Source of the DNA: Diadema setosum
Taxonomy: Eukaryota; Echinodermata; Echinoidea; Diadematoida; Diadematidae
DNA length: 64,000 nt
Direction of reading: 5' to 3'
NCBI RefSeq assembly: GCF_964275005.1
Contig: NC_092705.1
Span: 9,908,641 to 9,972,640, forward strand
Position numbers and translations under genes: made by a program. This document shows, piece by piece, positions 1 to 11,617 of the stretch (positions within the stretch are counted from its first letter, which is position 1; every line of letters starts with the position of its first letter). Below the pieces are notes generated by a model. It made no database searches. It was not told the origin of the DNA and was given only the letters and a program-made list of their open reading frames with translations.

Positions 1-572
1 ATGTCAATGGATTCACTTGTATGGGGTGCTTTATCACGCAACTTTTGCCTTGCTATTTTGTACCCTTTCCGACCTTAGTGAAAGGTCTCTGAAAAGAGGT
101 TTACTGGGGTGTGCATATTATTCACGGCGCCCTTTTGAGTGGGGGACTTTCTGCACCATTGATGACGTATGACGTCAACTTTCTTGAAAGCGAATTGTTA
201 TGGGCGTAGTCTGGGTTTCAAGACTATTTTACAGCTATGTGGTATACATATTTTACGAAATGGCATGCACAGAACTCGCCAACAAGCGGCAGCGACAATG
301 CTTTCTTTCCTTTGTAAATATTCAACATCTGATACAACATATAAACTGACTCCACAAAGGATGTCATGAAAATCATACACGTCTGGAAACAGGACTAGGG
401 TCTGTTCAAGGAGGTTAATATCTTCTTGGGTTGGGCATTCACTGCGAGAATTACCTGCTGGTGTTAAGGCTGATTATGTAACAGTGAAAAGAGGGGAGTA
501 CAATGTCATCGTACGTGGAGCTGAACGAAACACAAACCCGGCCTATACGATGAGAGGAAGGAGGACTAAATA
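1..572. other. Anonymous DNA, no gene seen
   Basis: Only short open frames without recognisable domains occur here. I see no inverted repeat, RNA gene or simple repeat of note. Confidence 0.5.
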
Positions 573-780
573 TTTGTCACACCTTTCCGGGCAAGCCTTG
601 CGTGCGACTTGCGAAGAACAATTTTAGATACCCGGATGTCCCCGCAGATGACCCGCACATGACAGTACCTAGCACGTATCTCACCCGACCGTAGTTCGAT
701 GGGCATGTTGGGAGGTCCGGGTAGCAAAAATTTTTCCCCGCAAGTCAACCCGCACGGCTTCCCAAGACACGGTGTGACAA
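573..780. mobile_element. Short inverted-repeat element (MITE-like)
   Basis: The left end TTGTCACACC is mirrored by GGTGTGACAA at the right end. Similarity between the arms continues inward for about 65 bp with mismatches (the left arm holds GGGCAAGCC, the right arm the complement of GGGAAGCC). There is no coding capacity. This is the layout of a non-autonomous DNA transposon. No clean target duplication could be assigned, so the superfamily is open. Confidence 0.65.
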
Positions 781-1271
781 TTTAAGGCTTTGAGCATGCT
801 CAAAACTCGTTCCGGATGAGTTGCGGGGGTTTGCTCGCAGAGGTACACGCAGAACACTTGTAGGGGGCCCTTATAGGGGCAGCACCTCGAAGGCAACTCC
901 CACGCAGGTACTTCGCAGCTGTAACGCAGGTACTTCGCAGTCCCCATTTTTGTCACTCGTAACTGAAAACGGATCGGTTTCGAAACTCTCACGCGGGTCG
1001 CAAGTAGATAGTAAGTAGCACGCGTCTATACAGCAGGTAATACATAAGACGCAAGAACGGAACTCGCCAATTTAACATCCTTGTCCGCCCGCTGAAAATT
1101 CTCCTGCCTACTGGAAAATGACGGACATTACTGAAATGACTAGAAATCTGGTGATTAGGATGACTACAATACCAAAGCAAACAACACGTGGAACTATCTA
1201 ACAATGATCACAATGAGAAACTGACAACGACGATCGGAAGAATATCAGGGGAAAAAATCGTCTGGTCATCA
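781..1271. other. Anonymous DNA with one short tandem duplication
   Basis: The 17-mer ACGCAGGTACTTCGCAG occurs twice, at 902-918 and 924-940. No gene is recognised. Confidence 0.5.
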
Positions 1272-1660
1272 CTCGCGAATAGTATAGTTTTGGTTTAGAT
1301 GGGGCTTCGGGTTTCCAACTTTTTTTGTGTGTGAAATAATGAGAAGCCTCTGTAGGAAATATGAAAAAGTATAAGCTAAGAGGAATTCAGAGTCTTTTTG
1401 ATGAAAATCGGTTTTGAACTTGCCGAGATATATATAAAAAAGAGGTCCTGATAAAAGGTGGGATCCACATTTATTATGACCATTTTTTTATACTTTACTT
1501 TCAAATATTTCAACCATTTGAAAACCGATTTTCAACAAATAAACTTTAAAATTCCGCTTAAAATTGTATGCTCTTTCATATTTCATACGTGGTTTCTAAT
1601 AATCTCGCAAAAAGTTAAATCTGAATCCTCCATCTCAGCCAAAACTAAACCATCCCTCGA
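1272..1660. mobile_element. Fold-back element, family with copies near 25.8 and 42.7 kb (copy 1)
   Basis: The left end TATAGTTTTGGTTTAGATG mirrors a right end whose complement reads GGGATGGTTTAGTTTTGGCT. Inner arms pair around the shared core TTTTGATGAAAATCGGTTTT and its complement. The same plan, size (about 390 bp) and inner core recur at 25783-26165 and 42689-43080. This copy has lost the flanking TTAA seen on copy 3. Non-coding. Confidence 0.7.
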
Positions 1661-2849
1661 AGATGCAAAGTACACATCTTCGTCGAGGTTCAGCCTGTTA
1701 GTCGCTCGCTTAAAAGACATTCTCAAGTATTACAATGGCTGAATTAAAAATGTTGAATCTATACAATGTTACAAGGTGCTGAGCAAAATATTTCCAAAAA
1801 ACTGCAAGCATGGGGGTTACCTAATCATTTCCGATATTAGTGTCAAACAAAAATAATGGAACTCGAGGCTCTTTCTCTAAGCGCGAAATTCACAAAGATA
1901 TACGGTCTGAATCGAATCCACGGTTTAATAGTAAGTCAATGGACTTTCACCGAACATTTGTTGTAGATAAATTGTTTTCCAATCACATGTAGCTTCTTTT
2001 GTTGAGTTTGAATGGTTCATGGTATACTGTAGACTACCTACGTTACCTATGTACCTACGACCTCATCTTAATTTTATTTACATTTGGCCACCTCTGCATT
2101 TTGTCTGTTCACCCCCTTTAGCTTGCTTTAATCCCCTTCCCTTTAACCTGCATGGTTCCCTGCCTTTGACTTCTAACCCACCCGTTTTGTTTTCTACATT
2201 CTGTGTCCCTAGCCCTCCTCTGACTGTGCTTGTTGTGTGTAGTCATTATAGTGATTGCTTTCCACATACTCGGTAACATGTTTGTCATTTTGCCTGTGAC
2301 GAAGATTCTGTTAGGATAGAAAGCTCAGGCCCCTTTTGACTCCATTTACTTTATTCGTATTGGCACGTTGCTCTGGAAAGCTCTGGAAAATCTAAAAACA
2401 TACAAATTTTACATCCAGCTCCAGTTCTGCACAGGTATACATGTATTACAAAGTATGTGTATAGCATCCTACGTTATGAGTTATATATATTATGCCTATT
2501 ATGTGGACCTATTAGTGTGGCGTCCAAAATGACGGGGTTAAAAAGGTTGGTCAAAGTATTTACTTCATTCAGTTTACAAAATACTTTCTATTTATGTAAT
2601 TTTGTAAGCACTCGTGTGAGCTCATGGCAAGAGTGTATTAATTATATTGAATGTATTGTATTGTGTTTTCAATTCATATTTTCTCTGTGCTTCTGTCTGT
2701 GTTTTGCTATATGCTACGGTTGTTATACAGTAAAATAAGGGTCTTGATAAAAAGCATTTTTAGCCCATTACAGGTGACTTAATAGTGATCAAACAAAATA
2801 AATCTCAATTTTAACACAATGCTTATTTGTTTTTCTACATATGTACCAT
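1661..2849. other. Anonymous AT-rich DNA
   Basis: The longest open frame is 85 codons, rich in Pro and Leu and without recognisable motifs. Nothing supports a gene, RNA or defined repeat. Confidence 0.5.
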
Positions 2850-3047
2850 TACAGTGGACTCCTGTTGTACCATTTGAAGTCCTCCGGCCAACAAGCAATT
2901 TCCTTTGATTATATCAAAATTTCGTTATAACCGAACAAATAAACGATTAAAATATATAGAGTGGGTAATGTTGCCACCTGAATTTTTACTTCTTTGTAAC
3001 CAGAATTTCGTTATATTCCGTGTCCGATATAACAGGAGTGCACTGTA
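2850..3047. mobile_element. pogo/Tigger-like MITE
   Basis: Left end CAGTGGACTCCTGTTGTA and the complement of the right end CAGTGCACTCCTGTTATA form inverted repeats, bounded on both sides by TA (2850-2851 and 3046-3047). A TA duplication with CAGT-type termini is typical of pogo/Tigger members of the Tc1/mariner group. About 194 bp, non-coding. Two other elements with TIRs of this type lie at 32290 and 53908. Confidence 0.75.
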
Positions 3048-4749
3048 CTACTTTGACTGGATCACTGCTACTAGAGAGTACTTCCACCATTAGTATTGCT
3101 TACTACCACGCATGTTACAATTCCTCTTACTACTACTACTACCACTCCTACTACATTAAATTTTCAAGAGATGAGGGCAGCAAACATTAACAACCACCAG
3201 AATTTACATTTCATATTTACACACTTACACACAAACACTTCTCAGTCCACACACAAATTCTGTACCATCTTGGCAAACTGATTGTAAATTGATTATAGCA
3301 ATAAAAAAATACAGTATGTAACCTCACTCAAAGTCAACATCCATCCTACACTTCTCTTCATTTCATGAAATATGGCAATAACAAAATTTGTTTCGCTATT
3401 ATATGGCATTTTTAATGCACACTAATATACTTCAAGATCATATAGATATCATAAGCAATCTAGTGTGAGACTTATTTACAATTTAATTTCTAAGAAACAG
3501 CACTGTTAAAATGTATCCAATGTATATCTGAACAGATCTCGCAAATTCTTTTTACTCAACTGGATTTAATCTGATGACCTTTGATGTTTGATCTCTGGCA
3601 AAAAAAAAAGCAATCATGGCCAAATATCTGTGACAGCACTTGCACAGGATACAATTTGCATGCTTCTACATATGACTTGTGACAATGCAGACATATAGCT
3701 GGTGCAATAGGTGTTACAAAACTACTCTACTAGAGCACATTCATAATATTAGTGGATTTGTACACTTGTATTCTGTTATGATAATGATACACTGTTGTAC
3801 TCATTACCGCTTGTTGGTAATTTACATTTATTGGTGACTATCATAAGCACATAAAAAGCATTAAGGGGGTATGAAGATGCAACATTCTCATTTATTGGCA
3901 AACGTCATATGATGTATACTGATCCTTCGTTCATTCAGTGACATACTGGCAGATTAATGAAAATAATATTTCATCCTTCTTACCTCTGTCAAGGCACATT
4001 TATTCAGCTATGTTTCTGCATGATTTAAGTTCCATGAGAAGTGAACATATATTTGGTAGATATTCATGCATTTCATAGTCTAAATTCAATATGAAAAATG
4101 TGAACATGCAATATTTGCATCAATGTTCACATAGCTCATGATATTTTGAGAAATTGTTGATGTAATTATGAGTGCTGTTCAAATGAAGCACCTGTTACAC
4201 ACTAATTATGCAAATATATGCTAAATAGCATATTAGTTATTTATGTCTTTTGTAAGTTCATTGTCTTTTTAAGGCTCTTACAGAACATGAGGAAAGTCAA
4301 ATGACAACTCAAAAAAAAAGCATAAGGAGAACAATAATGTGAAGATCAGACACATGATGGGAGAATGTCGTCATAAGCATATTTTGATTGAATCATTTCT
4401 TCATTCAAGAAAATGTTTATACGCGTATGGATAACCAGGTCAATTATCCCTTTAGATAATTGCAGGTATACATCGAAAGTTACAAATCACAATGTTAAGA
4501 ACATATAATACGTATAAATGACATCCAGGAGATTAATGCGCTGATATTAACAATAACATTTAACACTGACAATCATTCTAACAATTATATCAATTCTATA
4601 GACCAGAAAATTATATCAGATATATATGGAAACTTTACACTCCGGACGGACCAATAATCGGTCGACGTTCAGCATTTTTTGCACTGATTTTGTTTTATAC
4701 AAAATCAAAAAGGAATAGAGAGGCATATGCAATAAATAAAGAACTCTAA
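3048..4749. other. Anonymous AT-rich DNA
   Basis: Short open frames only, including a Thr-rich one from (CTA)n-like sequence near 3120-3160. No gene or clear repeat recognised. Confidence 0.5.
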
Positions 4750-5331
4750 GACCCCGTTTACAGTGCAAAGCTCGGCAGCGGCTGAGCCGCGGTCGAGCCC
4801 ACCTTCATTTCGGTGTAAACACGCAAAAGGCCAAATGCGAGGCCAAAATTGGCCTCACATTGTGTTGGCCTCGCTCTGGAGGTGGTCTCGGCCGTGGCCG
4901 AGCCCGGCCTTTTCTCAGTGTAAACGCAAACTGGGACAAATTCGCGGCCAATTTTAGTCTGGCTTCCAAACCCTCTGCCCGTACTATTTCGCTATTCAGG
5001 ATATTAACCCCCTCAATGTCGAAAACTAGTATAGTTTAAGGTGGTTTTGTCCTGCCAAAGATTTTTTCCTTTGGCAAAGGCCTTTGCCTGAACGGCGACT
5101 TAGTCGCCACGGAATTCATTGGCAAAGGGTCTGAAAACTAGACAATACCAAATTGCGTTTGTTAACAAGCAGAGCGCCACTACGACAAAATATTGAAAGG
5201 TTTGAATCAAAAGCGCGGCAGAGCCCGGCAGTGTAAACGAACAAAATTGCGGGGCCCGGCCTCGCAATTGAGGCTGGGCTCGGCCGCAGCTCGGCCGCGG
5301 CTCGGCCCAGCCCCACACTGTAAACGGGGTC
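4750..5331. mobile_element. GC-rich inverted-repeat element
   Basis: A perfect 16-bp terminal inverted repeat, GACCCCGTTTACAGTG at 4750-4765 and its complement at 5316-5331, bounds 582 bp. Just inside, both arms hold GC-rich GGCCGCGG/CGGCCGAG runs that can pair. The interior contains blocks such as GGCCTCGC on both sides. It is non-coding and far richer in GC than its surroundings. No matching target duplication was found, so the superfamily is unassigned. Confidence 0.8.
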
Positions 5332-6070
5332 CAAGCCCTTATAATGAGAACTTTTGTAATTTCACTTTCATTTTGTCAGAGTCTCAGAGGCAAGCAGAGT
5401 GGAAACACTCATCTCTTGCCCAAGCAAGGACATTTGCTTTGACGGAACTAGGCTCAAGTATCGCAAACAAGAATGGGGAACCCATGTCAGCTGAACAGCA
5501 CTAGGAGCATTTGATTGGACAAAATCGGGCGAAAGCATTGGAATCAAGAAAGATCATGCATCTGTAGGAAAAAAACAATTTACAGATACACCTAAACCAA
5601 CCAAATACAGAACACTGGATGATTTGATATTAGGAAAGAATCTGAACTGAAGACTGGAAAGACTCATGTTAATGTACAGTTTGATAATATGAGGTTAATT
5701 TGATAAGCTTACATTAAATATTTGTGAAGAATTAAGAGCTGATGTGTATAAGTTGGATTTATTTCATGGGGTCAAATCATTCAGTTGAGAATTACTGCTA
5801 TCTGTGATGGATTTCAAAATGCAGAGATACACTTACAATTACATTAATGCATGATTTATTAATCACAGTAGTATAGATTAAGGTGGTACTGTCCACACAT
5901 TCACCAAGTGACCCAGACTGATAGAGATACAATTTTTATGTATCAACATACATCATTTGTGTCACAAAACCTTAATCTAATGAAAGGTTGAAACTGGGTA
6001 GTAAGAGTATATAGACACCTATTTATTCATAGTATTGTGTTTGGGTGCGAGCTCTATGGAGGAATTAGAA
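5332..6070. other. Anonymous DNA
   Basis: No coding or repeat structure recognised between the GC-rich element and the fold-back element that starts at 6071. Confidence 0.45.
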
Positions 6071-6326
6071 CAATTCTGCCCTACTCTGGCAAAAGGAAGC
6101 AAGTGACATACCATCCGAATTTGAGTTATTGATGCTTTCGTAATTCACTTAATTATCTCTTCTTCCAGGCCAAATTTCATGCAGAAACACTCATCCTACT
6201 AAGAGATATGTTAGATAAGACATCATGATAGTCCATTGACGTCAGTGTAAATGACAGACACATTTTGCACTTTTGCGAGAAATGTCTTTGTCACTTGCTT
6301 CCTTTTGCCAAAGTAGGGCAGAATTG
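6071..6326. mobile_element. Fold-back element with about 38-bp arms
   Basis: The left arm starts CAATTCTGCCCTACTCTGGC and the complement of the right arm reads CAATTCTGCCCTACTTTGGC. Both continue with AAAAGGAAGCAAGTGACA, giving one mismatch in about 38 bp. The 180-bp interior is non-coding. No clear target duplication. Confidence 0.75.
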
Positions 6327-7913
6327 CTGGGACGTGTGAAAGTCGACAGTGGGGAAGCTGGTTTGTATCTTTAAACACTAAAGACAAAACTGATGGTGTT
6401 GAGCAGGGAGATGAGGCCCATGGGTGATGACAGCCATACACCGGTGATGCTGAGGGTTGAAGGTGAGGTCGTGGAGGAGGTGGATGCTTTCAATGACTGT
6501 ACTTAGAAGTGATGACCAGCAATGAGAGCTATGACAATGAGATATAGCGTCACTTGGCTACTGCAAAGGCGGCATTTGTCTGCCTGGTTCCTGTTTGGAA
6601 GGGTAGGAATATCCACCAGCGGACAAAAGATACATCTTCTCCGGTCACTATAGTGTGTCTGATAGCCACCTACGGGGCCAAGTCACGGGGGCTAAAAAGG
6701 ATGGACCTCTTTTCAATAACGAAACATATTTCAATTTCTGGATTTTAAGATCTTCAAAATAATGAGCCCTATCTTATTTTTGGGCTGTCGAACTGTTTCT
6801 CATTTTTGGATTAACAAACTTATGTAATAATGAATCATATTACATTTTCGGACCAACAAAATGCCAGGTATAGCACGAAATTTGTTTGTGTTGGAAAAAT
6901 TAACCTCATCTCTACAAACTTGTATTTCAATAAAACAAACCCTCGGAATAACAAACATTACCTGTGAATGGGCATGCTGTATTTATTATTTTGTATTATT
7001 TGTGAATTAAAAACCTTGAAATTAAAAATCATAATCAGAGATCTTTAGCTATATAAGAACAGTACACAATAACATAATATGGCCCTCCCACGAAAGAATA
7101 GAAAACATCAAACAGGAAAGAGCAGTATAGGATGTATACAGAACTGTGTAACTGCATTAAATAACTACTATTAATGGTCGACAAAGGAAGCTCAGGTAAA
7201 TTTGTTTTGCATGCAGGGATCTTGACTTCCGGCCACCTAATCACAGGATAGGTGAAGTGGTTAGTCTGCTAGAAGGCATTCCTACGCTTACACTTACTGC
7301 GACAGCTACTTGAGAGATATATCAAGACGTATGCTTTGTACTTGCATTGACTGACAGCAGCACACACGTGGTGGCAAGAATTCCTGTCCGGTTTGTAATT
7401 TTGATTTTAAACAAAAACAAGAGCGCTAGGGGTAAACTGTGATTGCAATATAGGCTGAAGGGTATATCATCAAACAGAGCAACTGTGAAATCCTACTGGA
7501 TATATATTTACATTGTTCCACTGGGGCCCCAATACGGCCCAACTGAAGGTGCTTTAAGATGCACACAATATAGCCTAACATGTATCTGTTCTACTTTTTG
7601 ATAGGGAGAAGGTGCTTGATGAACTTTACAGTTTCCAACTTTGAACCTTCCCGCCCCCACCTTAAATTTCTTCAGTCATTATGCCGTTCATTATTACAGA
7701 TCTCGTTCTTAGTGGAGTCTGAAAAGGCACATCGGCCAAACAAGATCGAATTGAAGGAAACAGCTCTTTGGCCAATGATGAAGCATGATTACTCAATTGT
7801 CAATGTCCAGCATCTGATAGTGCTTCTCAAAGAGAAGCACATAATCAGGTGGCGATGATACTGACGGGATTAAAGAAAGATTTTCATGAACAGTTAACGT
7901 GTAGTAGGTCCAT
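6327..7913. other. Anonymous DNA
   Basis: Several frames of 60-90 codons exist but none shows a recognisable domain. The stretch 7600-7860 lies just upstream of a helicase relic and may be part of the same ancient insertion, but I cannot align it with anything. Confidence 0.4.
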
Positions 7914-8870
7914 GTGAAGAGTGTTTGCTTCAACCAGTTCAAACAAATGAACAAATGTTTGTATATACACTTAAGGGAAATAAACCAAGATCTATTCACA
8001 CAACTTTCACTCCTACTCAGTACTGTTACATCTTCCTTCACGTCCAGCGTGCCTCTCAAGACCCCAACAAGTCACTTGAATGGCTTATCACCCACATCAA
8101 GAATAGCAGGAAAGAGTCAAAGAAAAACCATCATTTAGACGGTCAACATGAGACAGTGTGAGTCCGTGTACATGTGGCTTATGTCCAAACTTGGGAAATA
8201 TGCATATTCTGATGCACAAAAAGTCAACAGGACTAGGTCTGTCAACATTCCAACATCCAAATCAGGAAGATTCCACACAGTAATTAGGAAGATATCTGTG
8301 TGTTACATGCATTTCTGCTTCAATTGGCAAAAGTAATTCCCAAGTCAGGGAGATTTAAATATTCTCTTATTCAGACATGAACAGATTTTGACATTTTCAG
8401 GGAGACTCCTGCAGAATCAGGAAGATCTGGCAGCTCTGCAGGGCTGACAGAATAACTGATATGATCCACAGAAAAACGGTCAAGGAAAGCTCACGTTGAA
8501 TTTTGAAGGAATTCCCCGCTGGTTGCATCAAAATAGTTGTCACAACGGCGGCATTTGGCCTTGGCGTTCAAGTTGACGATGTCGATGCGATTATCAACTA
8601 GGGAGCGGAAAACATGGTAGGGGGTGGGCAGATGTGCCGGAGATGGTCATCAAGGATATACTCTGACGTACACCTACCCAAGGTCATTGGCGGACTGTCG
8701 AGATGATACCAGTACGGTTATCCTAAATGAACAAAAATGCATGAGGGAAAGCATTCTGTCACATTTCCAGCCGCCCGGAATGCAGGAAACGCAACAGGAG
8801 TGTGCGGACTGTGATAACAAGTGCTCACTATGTGCATGTTGCATATGTACTTGCATAGCAAAGTGATACA
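7914..8870 (+). pseudogene. RecQ-like DNA helicase relic
   Basis: Three separated stretches read as one RecQ-type helicase in order. At 7925-8161 there is a domain-junction segment containing TPTQYCYIFLHVQRAS and SLEWLITHIKNSRKE. At 8150-8240 there is SVYMWLMSKLGKYAYSDAQ. At 8480-8870 the helicase motif V-like FGLGVQVDDVDAII is followed by a motif VI-like VGRCAGDGHQGYTLTY and a RecQ zinc-binding pattern (CMRESILSHF, then a Cys cluster CADCDNKCSLCACC). An in-frame TAG sits where RecQ proteins usually have Trp after DAIIN (near 8598), and the reading frame shifts before the motif VI segment, so the gene is dead. RecQ proteins are 3'-5' ATP-dependent DNA helicases; the N-terminal Walker A part is not visible. 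Whether this was a host paralogue or cargo of a transposon cannot be decided, but its neighbours are all mobile elements. Confidence 0.7.
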
Positions 8871-8995
8871 AGCAGATCTGTCTCTAAATGGGGGGCTGAC
8901 CATACATGTCCCAATGTCAGATAAGGAGTTCACTGTGAAGAGACATTCTACCACTGGTCTAAGAGAAGGTAAGCGCACACTGCGGCACGGCCAGT

Positions 8996-9960
8996 ATGGC
9001 TGAAGGAGGATTAGACATTATGGACTTAGGACATGAAACTGACCAAGAAAATGAATCATCCCAGCCTTTCATAGAAGTTATCAGGCATTCAAAAAGACCC
9101 CGACCTAATAGCACAGAAACAGATACAGAAAATGAAAGTCAATCCCCTACCCAAAGTCCTACCAAACGATCAACTTTTGAGAGCAGTGAGGATGAATGAC
9201 TAACGATTAAGATAAAGAGCATTGACCCAAAGCATAATGTAACTAGACTGAATCCTATCCAAATCACGAATGAAATAATCACAGCTAGAGGGGAACTATG
9301 GCGAGGTATATCAAACGAATGAGAAATTAATTTAATGTTCGTTGCAATACATATCAGCAGGCACGATCTCTGCAGGACATTACTCTACAGGACATCAATA
9401 ATATCAAAGGTGTTGAAAGCAATATCCCATTAGATATCACCGAAGATGAATTGTTAATCGAACTAAAGAAACAGAACAAAATATGGGCGAGGCCACTGCA
9501 CCGCCGAGAAAATGGGAATCTCGTACTGTCATAATCACTTTTGATCACTTTCTTGGGATTTCATCTCCCTAGCAAAGTGGAAAAGGGATCCAAAATTTTC
9601 CAGGTAAGGCAACTTATATGGTGCCACAAATGGCAACACTTTGGCCATGTTTCAGAAAAGTGTCATGGCAAGTTGTGCCGTGTAAGATGTGGACAAGGGC
9701 ACAAATTCAAAGAATGTAAGGAAACAGAAAATCCAAAATGTGCATGCTGTAGAGGACCACACAGCAGCATACAAAGGCTGTAAAAAGTACAAAATGCATG
9801 GGAAATAATCAAGGTCAAAACCTTTAACAACATATCGTACGCTGAAGAAACAAAGCAGGTCAAAAATACAATCAGTGATCAGAACACAACCCCAAACATC
9901 CCCAGCAACGAAACCGATAAACTGATCCCTAAGCAAACCGACCCCATGCACCATTGTGAA
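8996..9960 (+). mobile_element. Non-LTR retrotransposon ORF1 (zinc-knuckle Gag-like) relic
   Basis: It begins ATGGCTGAAGGAGGA with an acidic Ser/Glu-rich N-terminus (to 9199). The distal part at 9600-9790 carries three CCHC-type knuckles in series: CHKWQHFGHVSEKC, CRVRCGQGHKFKEC and CACCRGPHSS. Such triple knuckles, the last one of the GPHS type, are typical of ORF1 proteins of Jockey/I-like LINEs, which bind element RNA. In the first knuckle the second Cys is replaced (CHKW). The frame is broken at 9199 and again before 9541. No reverse transcriptase follows, so this is a 5'-end relic, plausibly cut by the repeat that starts near 10215. Confidence 0.7.
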
Positions 9961-10214
9961 ATACACAACATCAGGACAATATCAGAGATCCCCGAGAATC
10001 CAGAGCAAAAATTCTCACTATGGTAACAAAAAAGAAAACCTCCCTCAAGTACACACTCCTTCCGTATCTCAGGAATCAGCTAAAAAGAACACTGCTCCTA
10101 ATCCTAAACTCGCTCGACATTACATCACTCAAGATTTTGTTGGAATTTCAAACTGTATCGACCCTTCGTTTCCTTGCATTTATCACAAAAGCTCTCAAAA
10201 AAGAACTCATATGT

Positions 10215-10348
10215 ACATGCCAAGTTTCATGAAGATACCTCGAATTGTTTTTTAGTTACACTGTCCACAAAATTGATAACAGACAGAAGGACGGACAGAC
10301 AACCCAAAAACATACTGCCTCCAGCGACACCTCCAGGCGGAGGCATAA
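10215..10348 (-). repeat. Truncated reverse copy of the TGCCTCCG repeat family
   Basis: It contains GTCCACAAAATTGATAACAG, a GGACGGACAGAC run, AAAAACATACTGCCTCC and CAGGCGGAGGCAT. Read on the minus strand, this is the opening 130 bases of the repeat found in full at 54704-55996 (hairpin ATGCCTCCG/CGGAGGCAT, then the CCGT run, then TTTTGTGGACA). Confidence 0.75.
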
Positions 10349-10684
10349 AAAAAGGAAACAAAAGCAGTCCAGACTCTTATCGGCCAATAGATCCACAGAC
10401 GAGACTCACTGCATACAACGGCAGCCAAATCAACTGTGTCGGCACGATTGACCTCATGTGCCGATACAAGAGCACTGATTGGAACACTCAGACGTTCTAT
10501 GTGGTTGACATACCATAAAAAAAGGAAACAAAAGCAGTCCAGACTCTTATCGGCCAATAGATCCACAGACAAGACTCACTGCATACAACGGCAGCCAAAT
10601 CAACTGTGTCGGCACGATTGACCTCATGTGCCGATACAAGAGCACTGATTGGAACACTCAGACGTTCTATGTGGTTGACATACC
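10345..10684. repeat. Two tandem copies of a 170-bp unit
   Basis: The block starting AAAAAAAGGAAACAAAAGCA recurs at an exact 170-bp offset (10345-10514 and 10515-10684) with about one difference. The unit overlaps a Gypsy protease-like stretch (see the surrounding element). Confidence 0.85.
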
Positions 10685-11617
10685 CCTGGGGCCCGTTGCA
10701 TAAAACTTTGTGAAACTAAATTAGTTAATTTTAGAGTTAAGACACTTTGCCTTATCATCAAAATTAACTAATATAGTCGCTTAATATACGTTGCATAAAG
10801 CAGATATTAGCTAATTTAATCGAAATATACAAAAATAGAACTTGATCGAGGCGGAAAATGTCACACATGCGCAGGATCAGCGATATTGTCGTCTGCTAGG
10901 TTTGAGGGAGATGACGAGATGGCGTGAACTATAAATGCGATACGGGTGACCGTAACTTGCCATCAACGTGATGACGCGAGGACATTTACACTGTATTTCT
11001 ACAGCTACTTCTGCATCCTACAAATACGTGAGGCGTACGTAATATATACTGTATGTTGCTGCGCGTGTGTTTATGCACGAAATTGAAAAGCACCGGATTC
11101 CTTGTAATCCTGTGGACAGTTTAGGTGGTGTCAATCACGGCCCCAGTGGCAAAAAATTTCAAGGCTACGAAGATTTGCTGACTGGGGCTCAGTGCATGGT
11201 TTCTTCTTGTGTTGTGTTGGAGAGAATCACCCACCATGTCGATGATCCTGATGCACCCTTCGCGTGTGAACCGGTACTTTCTAAATATCTCCTCATCGTT
11301 GCACATCTAGCGGGTGATTTCTGTCTCTGAACACCCTCTCCCTCCTTCTCGCTCTCTCAAACTCCTCCCTCTCACTGATAGCTCGAAACGCTTGCAGCAC
11401 AGCTGCCATTTTGTTTGTCACTAATGGTAGTAACCGCATCTTATGAAGGTTAAGTTACCACAGTTTTTTTACACTTACCGTAGTTTTGGAGCGGTAACTT
11501 TACCGCAACTGTTTTATGCAACGCAAATTTTAGTTGAATCTTGTACTTACCGCAGTTTTCCTACTTACCGCAGAAAATAGGCAGTTACCGCTGCGGTAAG
11601 TTTTTTATGCGATGGTC
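10685..11617 (-). mobile_element. PIF/Harbinger-type DNA transposon, decayed
   Basis: The left end GGGCCCGTTGCATAAAAC pairs with a right end ending GTTTTTTATGCGATGG. Both interiors repeat TTAACTAAT- or TTACCGCAG-like subterminal motifs, common in Harbinger elements. On the minus strand, 11121-11306 encodes 61 aa with FRKYRFTREGCIRIIDM and RRNHALSPSQQIFVALKFFA, which matches the N-terminal part of Harbinger (HARBI1-like) transposases. The DDE catalytic part is missing, so this is a decayed, non-autonomous copy. It lies inside the Gypsy fossil, so it is the younger of the two. Confidence 0.75.

Noticed and set aside
9652-9966. Minus-strand open frame of 104 codons
   Set aside because: Shadow of the LINE ORF1 zinc-knuckle region on the plus strand.
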